This document shows, piece after piece, positions 1 to 7,930 of a stretch of 64,000 nt of DNA. Source of the stretch: CAVQEK01 sp963711495 (GTDB taxonomy: Bacteria; Bacteroidota; Bacteroidia; Cytophagales; Cyclobacteriaceae); contig CAVQEK010000004.1 in assembly GCA_963711495.1 (NCBI GenBank), positions 868,001-932,000 of the forward strand, read 5' to 3'. The first letter of the stretch is position 1. Each line of letters begins with the position of its first letter. Made by a program: the position numbers and the translations under genes. The notes under the pieces were generated by a model, which saw nothing but the letters and a program-made list of their open reading frames with translations, was not told where the DNA came from and did not search any database.

Positions 1-1584
1 TTCAAACCCGGCGCAGCCAAAGAAACCACTCGAAAACATCGCTCTTGCTGTTCTCATTGCTGCATTGTTGCCAATGAGCGATAAGAAGACTTTGGGGTGG
101 CTGGCTATACCATGTATTTTAACATAAGACTCTGTTTTCATCCGGAGTTCTTCAAATCCCAGGGCGCCACTTTGTTGAGGCAATACTTCAATATTACTTT
201 CTATTGGTGACACCTGGACTTTTATCAGATCGGGATCAATGTGTTCATTCAAATTAGGATATTGGTTGGCGCCAACAAAGATATCTCTTCTGGATGCAAT
301 GCGTTGTTCTTTCAGAACTCTCACTTTTTTGATTTCCTGTTGGATAATACCTGATTCGAAAGATTTCATAAATCCTCCTTTGGCTTCAATTTCCTTAAAC
401 AAATGCCAAGAATGCTGAACAAGCTCATCGGTAATTTTTTCGATATAATAAGCTCCTGCAGAAGGATCAGCAACCTTGTCCAAATAAGATTCTTCTTTGA
501 TTATACTGGATATATTCCTGGAGATGCGTCTGGAATAACTGTTTGGTCTGACATATTTGTTATCATACGCATCAATGGTTATAGAATTGCAACCCCCAAT
601 TATGGCCGACATAGCTTCCGTAGTATTTCTGAGCATATTTACATGGGGATCAATTATCGACTTGGACCAGATTGAGGAATGACTATGAATGCTCAATGTA
701 CCCGGATTAAAATTAGTCATCCCATATGCAGTTGTCAACTGATAAAATAAAATTCTCAAAGCCCGCAGTTTGGCAATCTCAAAGAAATAATTGGTACCAA
801 TGGCCATTGAAAATTCAATGCTGGGAATAATATGCTCCATGGAAAGTGCCAACTCACTGAGCTGATCAATGTACTCCGCGGCCATGTTTAATGTAAAGGC
901 CAGTTCTTGCACCGCAGTAGCGCCGGCGTTCAGGAATTGACTGCTGTTGATCGTGATCCCATAGAACTCAGGGGCACTTTTTGCGATTTCGATATTGGAT
1001 GCGGCGACCTCGAATGCATCACCCGGTAAATTTCCCATCACACAAAAATGTCTGAGCGGATCATAGTTGATGCTTCCTCGCAGTTCTTTAGGGTCTATGC
1101 TGAGTGATTGGTTATAGTCAAAATAATGCCTGATTAGCACTGCAGCATGATGATCTGCGAAAAAGGAAATAGAACAATGATGGGGTTGAATGTTGTTTAA
1201 AAGTCTTTCGAAATCAATGTGATTAAATCCGGTTATGTCGAAAATAATGCCGTCTGCGCCTTGTTGTAATGCTTCAAGCGCCAATTGATTTGCGGATTCT
1301 TCCGTTTCTACCCTGATCAATTCTCTGTTACTCCAAGCCCTTGGACCTTGCGTTCCATCCGTCAGGTTAACAAAATTGTTTTCAAAATTCTGGAGGTAAG
1401 CCAAATCTTTGAGATCACTGCTGTCATAATAAGGTTGAACATTAAATCCCTCTAATGTTGGCCAAACAAGTTTTTTGTCAAAATCAGCACCTTTTAAATC
1501 CAGGAGAGTTTGTTGCCGCCATTGTTCTTTTGAAGTTGCTGGAAACTCCTCGAACAATTTTTTTGAAGATTTTTCTTCTTCCAT
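1..1584 (-). CDS. mutA: Methylmalonyl-CoA mutase small (alpha-like) subunit, C-terminus beyond window
   Basis: Translating the minus strand from ATG at 1584 gives an uninterrupted 528-residue reading frame to the window edge, beginning MEEEKSSKKLFEEFPATS. The sequence follows the TIM-barrel of methylmalonyl-CoA mutase family proteins, including 'NPGTLSIHSHSS' and the following 'GGCNSITIDAYD' segment, where the large subunit has its TLQTHSQTSG substrate motif. The small subunit pairs with the B12-binding large subunit to interconvert succinyl-CoA and (R)-methylmalonyl-CoA in propionate metabolism. The large subunit would normally lie just downstream, beyond base 1, so that assignment cannot be confirmed here. 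It is divergent from dnaA. The truncation is an artefact of the window, not a broken gene. Confidence 0.85.
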   Translation of the reverse strand, partial: MEEEKSSKKLFEEFPATSKEQWRQQTLLDLKGADFDKKLVWPTLEGFNVQPYYDSSDLKDLAYLQNFENNFVNLTDGTQGPRAWSNRELIRVETEESANQLALEALQQGADGIIFDITGFNHIDFERLLNNIQPHHCSISFFADHHAAVLIRHYFDYNQSLSIDPKELRGSINYDPLRHFCVMGNLPGDAFEVAASNIEIAKSAPEFYGITINSSQFLNAGATAVQELAFTLNMAAEYIDQLSELALSMEHIIPSIEFSMAIGTNYFFEIAKLRALRILFYQLTTAYGMTNFNPGTLSIHSHSSIWSKSIIDPHVNMLRNTTEAMSAIIGGCNSITIDAYDNKYVRPNSYSRRISRNISSIIKEESYLDKVADPSAGAYYIEKITDELVQHSWHLFKEIEAKGGFMKSFESGIIQQEIKKVRVLKEQRIASRRDIFVGANQYPNLNEHIDPDLIKVQVSPIESNIEVLPQQSGALGFEELRMKTESYVKIHGIASHPKVFLSLIGNNAAMRTARAMFSSGFFGCAGFE

Positions 1585-1701
1585 GAGTTGGTCTATTTCG
1601 GCTGAGTGAATAATTTATTTTATATATTGAGGTAAACTTTTTTGGGATCAACCTCAAGTGTATCTTGAACCAAAATTAATCAGGATATGTATCCTTTGCG
1701 A

Positions 1702-1737
1702 ATGATTGTAATCATCGTGTCGGATGATTAAAATCAT
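1702..1737. promoter_or_regulatory. Tandem ATGAT-N4-ATCAT dyads, candidate operator
   Basis: Two 14-bp palindromes with identical arms occur at 1702-1715 (ATGATTGTAATCAT) and 1724-1737 (ATGATTAAAATCAT), with start points 22 bp apart, about two helical turns. The TGAT-N4-ATCA core resembles CRP/FNR-superfamily half-site spacing. That family assignment is inference; the dyads themselves are directly visible. Confidence 0.45.
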
Positions 1738-1916
1738 GTTTGCAGATTATGCAAGATTATTTGATCATGAAATAATTTATAATCAATCTAATTTGATAAA
1801 TTATAAGATTGAATACGTCGTAATTATATTTTTTTAAGAATTTTATAATAAAAGATTCGAATTTAAAAAGATTGTGCATATAATTAAAAATCAAGTTTTT
1901 GAGTGCTTTTTTGTTC

Positions 1917-1939
1917 ACCAAATTTTTATGAAATTTGGT
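1917..1939. promoter_or_regulatory. Perfect 9-bp inverted repeat upstream of dnaA
   Basis: ACCAAATTT (1917-1925), a 5-nt spacer TTATG, then AAATTTGGT (1931-1939). It ends 47 bp before the dnaA start, so it could be an operator or a leader hairpin. No regulator can be named from the sequence. Confidence 0.4.
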
Positions 1940-1986
1940 ACCCATTTTCGGAATTGTACCTATAATAAGTCCGTTTTTTCGACTGT

Positions 1987-3408
1987 ATGCTGACCGATCA
2001 TTATATAGCGTGGAACAATTGTCTTGACAAGATACAGACCAGTATCGGTGAACAGGCTTATGAAACATGGTTTAAACCCATCGTCCCTGTAAGACTTGAG
2101 AATTATGTGTTAACCATTCAGGTGCCCAGCCAGTTTTTCTATGAGTGGCTGGAAGAACATTATGTGCATCTTTTGCGCAATGTGATCGATGAACAACTGG
2201 GTAAAAATTATCGCTTGGAATATTCCATTGTGGTAGATCGAGGAGATGCTCATCATAAACCATATACCGTAAATCTTCCCAATAATACCAAACCTTACAA
2301 GTCTCAGCCAAATGGTAATGGGGGGCATCAATTGTCAAATCCTTTTGATTTGCCTCAATATGACATGTACATGCTCAAATCCCAGCTCAATCCAAATTAT
2401 TCTTTCGACAATTTTATTGAGGGGGACTGCAACCGGTTGGCGCGATCTGCCGGTATGGCCGTAGCACAGCGACCCGGTGTAACTTCATTTAATCCCTTGA
2501 TGCTTTACGGTGGCGTGGGTCTGGGAAAAACGCATTTAGTCCAGGCGATCGGCAATGAGATCAAACATAATATCGATGATAAATTTGTGCTTTATGTTTC
2601 CTCAGAAAAATTCACGAATCAATTTTTTGACGCTATAAAAAACAACAGAATTCAGGAGTTTTCAAATTTTTACCTGCAGGTGCATGTGCTGATCATTGAT
2701 GATGTTCAGTTCTTCGAGGGTAAAGAAAAAACACAGGAGATATTTTTTCATATTTTTAATCACCTACACCAGTCAGGTAAACAAATTGTCATGACCAGCG
2801 ACCGTGCTCCCAAGGACCTGATCGGTTTAATGGAAAGGCTGGTTTCACGATTTAAATGGGGACTTACTGCCGACCTCCAGCAGCCGGATTATGAAACCAG
2901 GGTGGCGATCATCAAAAGAAAAATGCAGTCCGATGGCATTCACATTCCCGATAATGTCATTGAATATCTGGCATATAGTGTTGATACCAATATCCGGGAG
3001 CTGGAAGGCGTACTTATTTCTCTTATCGCAAATGCGTCACTGGTAAAACGGGATATTGATCTGGAACTGGCTAAGCAGACCTTGAAAAGTATCGTTCATG
3101 ATATTGATTCGGAAGTGGGCATCGATTATATACAGAAAACCGTAGCTGACTTTTTTAAGGTTACCATTGATGAATTAAAGGATAAAACCAGGAAAAAAGA
3201 AATTGTCATGGCCAGGCAAGTAGCCATGTATTTTTCCAAAGAATACACCAATCTTTCTCTGAAAACCATTGGATACCACTTTGGTGGTCGTGACCACAGC
3301 ACGGTAATCCATGCAGTTCAAACGGTCAGTGATTTATACGACACCGAAAATAGTTTTAAAAAATCCGTAGACGAATTGCGAAAGAAACTCAAACTTAAAT
3401 CCGTATAA
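1987..3408 (+). CDS. dnaA: Chromosomal replication initiator protein DnaA
   Basis: DnaA binds DnaA boxes at oriC, oligomerises with ATP and melts the origin. The 473-residue product has the full family layout: an N-terminal DnaB-interaction domain (about 1-75), a linker, the AAA+ domain with Walker A GGVGLGKT at 175-182 and Walker B 'LIIDDVQFF', and the C-terminal helix-turn-helix with the signature 'GGRDHSTVIHAV'. Length is normal for the phylum. The start is the first in-frame ATG and gives the usual 'W..CL..I' N-terminus. It is transcribed divergently from mutA with 402 bp between them, and the dyads upstream suggest regulated transcription. No dnaN or other classical origin neighbour follows; the next gene is convergent. 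Confidence 0.98.
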   Translation: MLTDHYIAWNNCLDKIQTSIGEQAYETWFKPIVPVRLENYVLTIQVPSQFFYEWLEEHYVHLLRNVIDEQLGKNYRLEYSIVVDRGDAHHKPYTVNLPNNTKPYKSQPNGNGGHQLSNPFDLPQYDMYMLKSQLNPNYSFDNFIEGDCNRLARSAGMAVAQRPGVTSFNPLMLYGGVGLGKTHLVQAIGNEIKHNIDDKFVLYVSSEKFTNQFFDAIKNNRIQEFSNFYLQVHVLIIDDVQFFEGKEKTQEIFFHIFNHLHQSGKQIVMTSDRAPKDLIGLMERLVSRFKWGLTADLQQPDYETRVAIIKRKMQSDGIHIPDNVIEYLAYSVDTNIRELEGVLISLIANASLVKRDIDLELAKQTLKSIVHDIDSEVGIDYIQKTVADFFKVTIDELKDKTRKKEIVMARQVAMYFSKEYTNLSLKTIGYHFGGRDHSTVIHAVQTVSDLYDTENSFKKSVDELRKKLKLKSV

Positions 3409-3490
3409 ACAGCTCTGATCATTACAATAAGATTCACCAATTTTATGAGTCGTGACTCTTCCGGATCATTTCTTCCTAATAAACTGCAAA

Positions 3491-4993
3491 TCAGAAATAG
3501 TAGCGATAATATACTTTTCGCCCGCCTTTATTGACGCCTTCAATCAACACACGTCCTCTGATCTTAGTAAGAATATCGGTAAGTGTTTCCGGATCTTTGA
3601 TTGGAATTTTGTTGATATAAGTAAAGATGAAACCTTCATCGATGCCCATTTGGCGGATAAACCCATTTCGAATTTTTAATACCCTTACCCCGTGATCAAT
3701 ATTGAGCAAATCACGTTCGACTTTCGGAACCGATTCGAAATCAGCCCCCAGCGTTCTGGAGGAAAAGATTTCTTTTTTCAGTAAATCAGTTGTGCCCTCT
3801 TCATTAGTAAGGGTGATTGTTTTCCGGAGGACCTTGTCGTCTCTTTTATATTCCACAGGTATTTGGTCTCCGGGAGAGTGATAACTCAGCCGTTCTTCAA
3901 ACTCACTGCGGCTATTTACTGGTTTATCGTCTATTTTTGTAAGGATATCACCACGTTCCATTCCCGCTTTTGAAGCGGCTCCATCCTCCTGGACATAACT
4001 TAATACCACACCAGAGTAATCATCAATATTGAGCTTTTTGGCAATAGAAGCGTCAATGTCAAGCACCTCAGCGCCAAAGTAGGCCTTTTGAACAGTGCCG
4101 TAATTGATAATATCGCCGGCCACTTTTTTGACAATATCTGAAGGTACGGCAAAACCATATCCTGCATATGAGCCAGTCTTTGATAAAATTGCAGAGTTGA
4201 TACCAACCAATTCTCCGTTGAGATTGACTAAGGCACCACCACTATTACCTGGATTAATGGCCGCATCGGTCTGAATGAATGATTCTATAGGGAAATTACT
4301 TTCCACAATATTCAATTCCCGTCCCTTGGCACTGACAATTCCGGATGTGACTGTTGAATTTAAATTAAATGGATTTCCCACGGCAAGCACCCACTCGCCC
4401 ACCTGTAAATCGCTGGAATTACCCATGGTGACAGGGGGTAAATTATGGGCATCAATCTTTAATACAGCCAGGTCTGTAGAAGGATCATTTCCCACGAGTT
4501 TGGCATCGTATGGTTTCTTTTTAATGATCACCTGGATCTGGTCAGCATCTTGTACCACATGATTGTTGGTGATAATGTATCCATCACTGGAATATATCAC
4601 GCCTGATCCGCTGCTGATGGCCTGGGCCGCCTGATCTCCAAAAAACCAGTCCATCCATGAACTTCCATATGAGGTTTGTGAAACTGTTTTTATATAAACC
4701 ACACTGGGAGCACTCATTTTAGTTGCACGGATAAAATCTTCATTGAAAGGAGCATTTGCATAGCGCGCATTCGTTTGGGATTGTGGTCCCTCAGCATTAT
4801 TTCCATTGGTGACATGATCGTACCGAGCGAAAGATTTTTTGGCGGAATCCCGGTTGCTGTCTCGTAACTTCGTGGATTTTCCATAATTCTGTTGAATTTC
4901 CCGGTTGTTGAATACGTTTTCGTAAAAAAATGATCCGCCCATTCCAGATAAGAAACTTATTAGAATTACTATAAGAGTATTTTTCATTTTCAA
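3491..4993 (-). CDS. Do/HtrA-family serine protease (DegP/DegQ-like)
   Basis: Periplasmic trypsin-like protease/chaperone that degrades misfolded envelope proteins. The 500-residue protein has an N-terminal membrane anchor or uncleaved signal (about 5-25), a low-complexity linker, and a chymotrypsin-fold domain. Its triad residues are visible: His145 in 'TNNHVV', Asp174 in 'TDLAVLKI' and Ser251 in 'GNSGGA'. Two PDZ domains follow; the first, around 300-400, has the 'GVVLSYVQEDGAASKAGM' carboxylate-binding region, and a shorter second one occupies the C-terminus. It is convergent with dnaA and divergent from the GH3-family gene. An ATGAT-N4-ATCAT dyad lies about 80 bp upstream. The exact paralogue (DegP, DegQ or DegS) cannot be told from sequence alone. 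Confidence 0.95.
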   Translation of the reverse strand: MKMKNTLIVILISFLSGMGGSFFYENVFNNREIQQNYGKSTKLRDSNRDSAKKSFARYDHVTNGNNAEGPQSQTNARYANAPFNEDFIRATKMSAPSVVYIKTVSQTSYGSSWMDWFFGDQAAQAISSGSGVIYSSDGYIITNNHVVQDADQIQVIIKKKPYDAKLVGNDPSTDLAVLKIDAHNLPPVTMGNSSDLQVGEWVLAVGNPFNLNSTVTSGIVSAKGRELNIVESNFPIESFIQTDAAINPGNSGGALVNLNGELVGINSAILSKTGSYAGYGFAVPSDIVKKVAGDIINYGTVQKAYFGAEVLDIDASIAKKLNIDDYSGVVLSYVQEDGAASKAGMERGDILTKIDDKPVNSRSEFEERLSYHSPGDQIPVEYKRDDKVLRKTITLTNEEGTTDLLKKEIFSSRTLGADFESVPKVERDLLNIDHGVRVLKIRNGFIRQMGIDEGFIFTYINKIPIKDPETLTDILTKIRGRVLIEGVNKGGRKVYYRYYF

Positions 4994-5071
4994 AGAAAAT
5001 TTTGATTAATAATATAAAAGCGTTTGGCTTTGTAGCGAATGAAATCCAATACTGGATCAAACGTTGCAAAT

Positions 5072-5085
5072 ATGATTCACATCAT
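5072..5085. promoter_or_regulatory. ATGAT-N4-ATCAT dyad between htrA and GH3-family gene
   Basis: ATGATTCACATCAT has the same arms and 4-nt spacer as the paired dyads upstream of dnaA. It lies in the divergent promoter region, 79 bp from the protease start and about 130 bp from the GH3-family start. An operator role is inferred from recurrence and position. Confidence 0.4.
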
Positions 5086-5201
5086 AAACAAGCTCAATAT
5101 TTTAACGTTTTTTAACAGTTCTTGTGACGAAATGAAACATTCCAGGGGACATCCTGCTCTGTCATACCTAAAAATGGATTTAAAGAAGCCATTTTTATTT
5201 C

Positions 5202-5209
5202 TACATTTG
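5202..5209 (+). promoter_or_regulatory. Bacteroidota -7 element candidate for the GH3-family gene
   Basis: TACATTTG matches the Bacteroidota -7 consensus TAnnTTTG exactly, with a weak TTTA about 22 bp upstream in the -33 position. It lies only 7 bp before the ATG at 5217, so the transcript would be almost leaderless if this is the promoter. Confidence 0.35.
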
Positions 5210-5216
5210 TGGCACC

Positions 5217-6713
5217 ATGGGAATCCGGTCTTTTCTTAGTAAACCAATAGCAGCATACATTGCTCAACAGCAAAAGCATTGGTCTTCCAAGCCAGAGGAG
5301 ACGCAGAAAAAGGTTTTTGAAAATATCATTGGTACGGCAAAGGGAACAATCTTTGGTCGTGAACACCAATTTCAATCCATCAGGACATATGAAGATTTCA
5401 AATCCCACGTACCGGTAAGGGATTATGAAAGCCTTGCTCCTTACGTCAAAAAGATTATTGACGGCGCTGCTGATGTACTTTGGCCAGGCAAGCCAGTTTA
5501 TTTTGCCAAAACGTCCGGAACGACCTCAGGGACCAAGTATATTCCCATTACTAAAGATTCAGTTCCCAACCATATCAACAGTGCGCGCAATGCGTTGTTA
5601 AGCTATGTGGCGGAAACCGGCAATGCTCAATTCCTGGATGGGAAGTTAATATTTTTATCCGGGAGCCCGATACTGGATGAAAAAGGCGGCATTGCTACCG
5701 GCAGGCTATCGGGAATTGTGAATCACCATGTTCCGGGTTATTTGCGAACCAACCAAATGCCCAGTTATGAGACCAATTGCTTCGAAGATTGGGAAACGAA
5801 GTTGGAACGCATCATTGATGAAACGCTTGATGAAAGGATGACTTTGATTTCCGGAATACCGCCCTGGGTACAGATGTATTTTGACCGTATTCATGATCGA
5901 ACAGGAAAGCAAATCAAAGATGTTTTTCCGGATTTTTCGGTATTTGTATATGGAGGAGTCAACTTTGGACCATACCGCGATAAACTTTATGATTCCATTG
6001 GAAAACATATAGATTCTATCGAGACCTATCCTGCATCAGAAGGATTCATTGCCTATCAGGATTCACAACATGAGGAAGGACTGTTGTTGTTGCTTAATTC
6101 AGGGATTTATTTTGAATTTATTCCAGCGGAGGAGTATTTCAATGAAAAACCCACCAGGCTCAATATTGGTGAGGTAGAATTGGGAAAGAATTATGCCGTG
6201 ATCATTAACAGCAATGCGGGACTATGGGGATATTCTATTGGAGATACCATAAAATTTGTTTCGAACAATCCTTATCGTTTGGTAGTTACGGGTAGGATCA
6301 AACATTTTATTTCAGCTTTTGGCGAGCATGTTATTGGAGAAGAAGTAGAAAAAGCGATGAAGCTGGCCCGGGAACAATTTCCTGAAGTGGCTGTAATAGA
6401 ATTTACTGTGGCGCCTAATGTTACTCCGGAAAAAGACTTGCCACTCCATGAATGGTATATTGAATTCTCAAAGGCCCCTTCAAATTTAGAAGCTTTTGAG
6501 CAAGCAATCAATGAGCGACTCCGGCAGTTGAATGCCTATTATGATGATTTGATTTCCGGCAAAATATTGAGACCATTAAAAATTATTCCATTGAAAAAGG
6601 ATGCATTCAGAGAATATATGAAATCACAGGGAAAGCTTGGTGGTCAGAATAAGGTTCCAAGACTGGCCAATGACAGGAACATCGCCGATGCAATGCAGCG
6701 CTACAGATTGTAA
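5217..6713 (+). CDS. GH3 (auxin-responsive promoter) family acyl-adenylating enzyme
   Basis: GH3-family proteins are ANL-superfamily enzymes that activate a carboxylic acid as an acyl-adenylate and usually conjugate it to an amine. Bacteroidota commonly carry one of unknown substrate. The 498-residue product has the P-loop-like ATP motif 'KTSGTTSGTKYIPIT' (about residues 99-113), the family's 'YPASEGF' motif near 265-271, and a C-terminal subdomain containing 'GRIKHFISAFGEHV'. Length is typical. It is monocistronic or the first gene before dxr, 14 bp upstream of the dxr TTG start. The substrate cannot be inferred; plant jasmonate/auxin roles should not be transferred. Confidence 0.85.
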   Translation: MGIRSFLSKPIAAYIAQQQKHWSSKPEETQKKVFENIIGTAKGTIFGREHQFQSIRTYEDFKSHVPVRDYESLAPYVKKIIDGAADVLWPGKPVYFAKTSGTTSGTKYIPITKDSVPNHINSARNALLSYVAETGNAQFLDGKLIFLSGSPILDEKGGIATGRLSGIVNHHVPGYLRTNQMPSYETNCFEDWETKLERIIDETLDERMTLISGIPPWVQMYFDRIHDRTGKQIKDVFPDFSVFVYGGVNFGPYRDKLYDSIGKHIDSIETYPASEGFIAYQDSQHEEGLLLLLNSGIYFEFIPAEEYFNEKPTRLNIGEVELGKNYAVIINSNAGLWGYSIGDTIKFVSNNPYRLVVTGRIKHFISAFGEHVIGEEVEKAMKLAREQFPEVAVIEFTVAPNVTPEKDLPLHEWYIEFSKAPSNLEAFEQAINERLRQLNAYYDDLISGKILRPLKIIPLKKDAFREYMKSQGKLGGQNKVPRLANDRNIADAMQRYRL

Positions 6714-6727
6714 AATTTTTTATATTA

Positions 6728-7930
6728 TTGTGCGGCCATAGTATTTATCTTCATTCATTAAAAAAAACCCTGGAAAACAGAAAAAAAAATATTGCCATTT
6801 TAGGATCTACCGGATCTATCGGGAAACAAGCCATCGATGTAATTAGTGCCAATCCCGAAAAATTTCAGGTAGAAGTACTCACGGCCAACAACAATGCAGA
6901 ATTGCTGATCGAGCAGGCACTGGCTGCCAAACCCAATGCAGTTGTTATCCGGAATGAAGCTTTATACGATTTGGTTCAAGGCGCTCTTGACCGGGAAGAT
7001 ATAAAAGTATATGCCGGTGAAAATGCCATTTGTGCGGTTGTGGAGATGGAATCCGTTGACCTGGTATTATCGGCACTTGTAGGCTATTCTGGTTTACGGC
7101 CTACTTTGAAGGCTATTGATGCCGGTAAAAATATTGCACTGGCAAATAAGGAGACATTGGTTGTGGCCGGTGATCTGATAACGAGGCGCGCTCTGGAGAA
7201 AAACGTGCAAATATTTCCGGTTGATTCGGAACATTCGGCAATTTTTCAGTGCATCGTGGGAGAATATCAGAATAATATAGAAAAAATTATATTAACCGCA
7301 TCTGGCGGACCTTTCAGGGGAAAAACAAGTGAAGCATTGCAAAATGTGACCAGTGCTCAGGCGTTGAAACATCCAAATTGGAATATGGGCGCTAAAATAA
7401 CCATTGACTCTGCCACGTTGATGAACAAGGGTCTGGAGGTGATTGAGGCAAAATGGCTTTTTGATGTTGAACCACATCAAATTGAAGTGATCGTTCATCC
7501 TCAGTCAATCATTCATAGCATGGTACAGTTTGAAGATGGATCCATCAAAGCTCAAATGGGTTTGCCAGATATGCGTTTACCCATTCAGTTTGCATTGAGT
7601 TATCCGGACAGATTGAAGAATAAATTGCCTCGATTTGATTTTACTAATCACACCACCCTTACTTTTGAGCAACCAGATTTGAAAACTTTCCGTAATTTAG
7701 CATTGGCTTACGATGCATTACACAAGGGAGGTAATATGCCCTGCATTCTCAACGCAGCCAACGAGATTGCCGTGCATGAATTCTTAAAGGGTAATATTGG
7801 GTTCCTGGAAATCTCGGAGATCATTGAATATTGCATGAAGGAAGTACCTTTCATCAAAAGCCCGGAATACGAAGATTACGTGAATACAGATAAAGAAACA
7901 AGAATAAAAGCATTAGAAAAAGTTAGCTGA
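6728..7930 (+). CDS. dxr: 1-deoxy-D-xylulose 5-phosphate reductoisomerase
   Basis: Second enzyme of the MEP isoprenoid pathway, converting DXP to MEP with NADPH. The product shows the NADPH-binding 'LGSTGSIGKQAID', the conserved 'ANKETLVVAG', the metal-binding 'PVDSEHSAIFQC' and the flexible-loop/catalytic 'HPNWNMGAKITIDSATLMNKGLE' region. The frame opens with TTG at 6728 and contains no ATG before the conserved 'NIAILGSTG', so either TTG is used (with about 22 extra N-terminal residues) or a non-standard start lies closer to that motif. The stop overlaps the rseP start (TGATG), indicating translational coupling; dxr-rseP pairing is common in bacteria. Confidence 0.96.
   Translation: MCGHSIYLHSLKKTLENRKKNIAILGSTGSIGKQAIDVISANPEKFQVEVLTANNNAELLIEQALAAKPNAVVIRNEALYDLVQGALDREDIKVYAGENAICAVVEMESVDLVLSALVGYSGLRPTLKAIDAGKNIALANKETLVVAGDLITRRALEKNVQIFPVDSEHSAIFQCIVGEYQNNIEKIILTASGGPFRGKTSEALQNVTSAQALKHPNWNMGAKITIDSATLMNKGLEVIEAKWLFDVEPHQIEVIVHPQSIIHSMVQFEDGSIKAQMGLPDMRLPIQFALSYPDRLKNKLPRFDFTNHTTLTFEQPDLKTFRNLALAYDALHKGGNMPCILNAANEIAVHEFLKGNIGFLEISEIIEYCMKEVPFIKSPEYEDYVNTDKETRIKALEKVS

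Larger units (their letters stand above)
1585..1986. other. mutA-dnaA divergent intergenic region with several dyads
   Basis: This 402-bp AT-rich gap holds no gene. It carries two ATGAT-N4-ATCAT palindromes at 1702-1715 and 1724-1737 (22 bp apart) and a perfect 9-bp inverted repeat at 1917-1939. No consensus DnaA boxes (TTATCCACA) are visible, only weak matches, so I do not call an origin here. Promoters for mutA and dnaA must lie in it, but I cannot place them with confidence. Confidence 0.6.

Noticed and set aside
403..675. Plus-strand open frame inside the methylmalonyl-CoA mutase gene
   Set aside because: It is antisense to a clear mutase sequence and has no family-like composition.
1585..1986. 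Chromosomal origin (oriC) upstream of dnaA
   Set aside because: AT-rich and next to dnaA, but no cluster of TTATCCACA-type boxes is visible and no other origin-linked genes are present; strand-skew data cannot be computed here.
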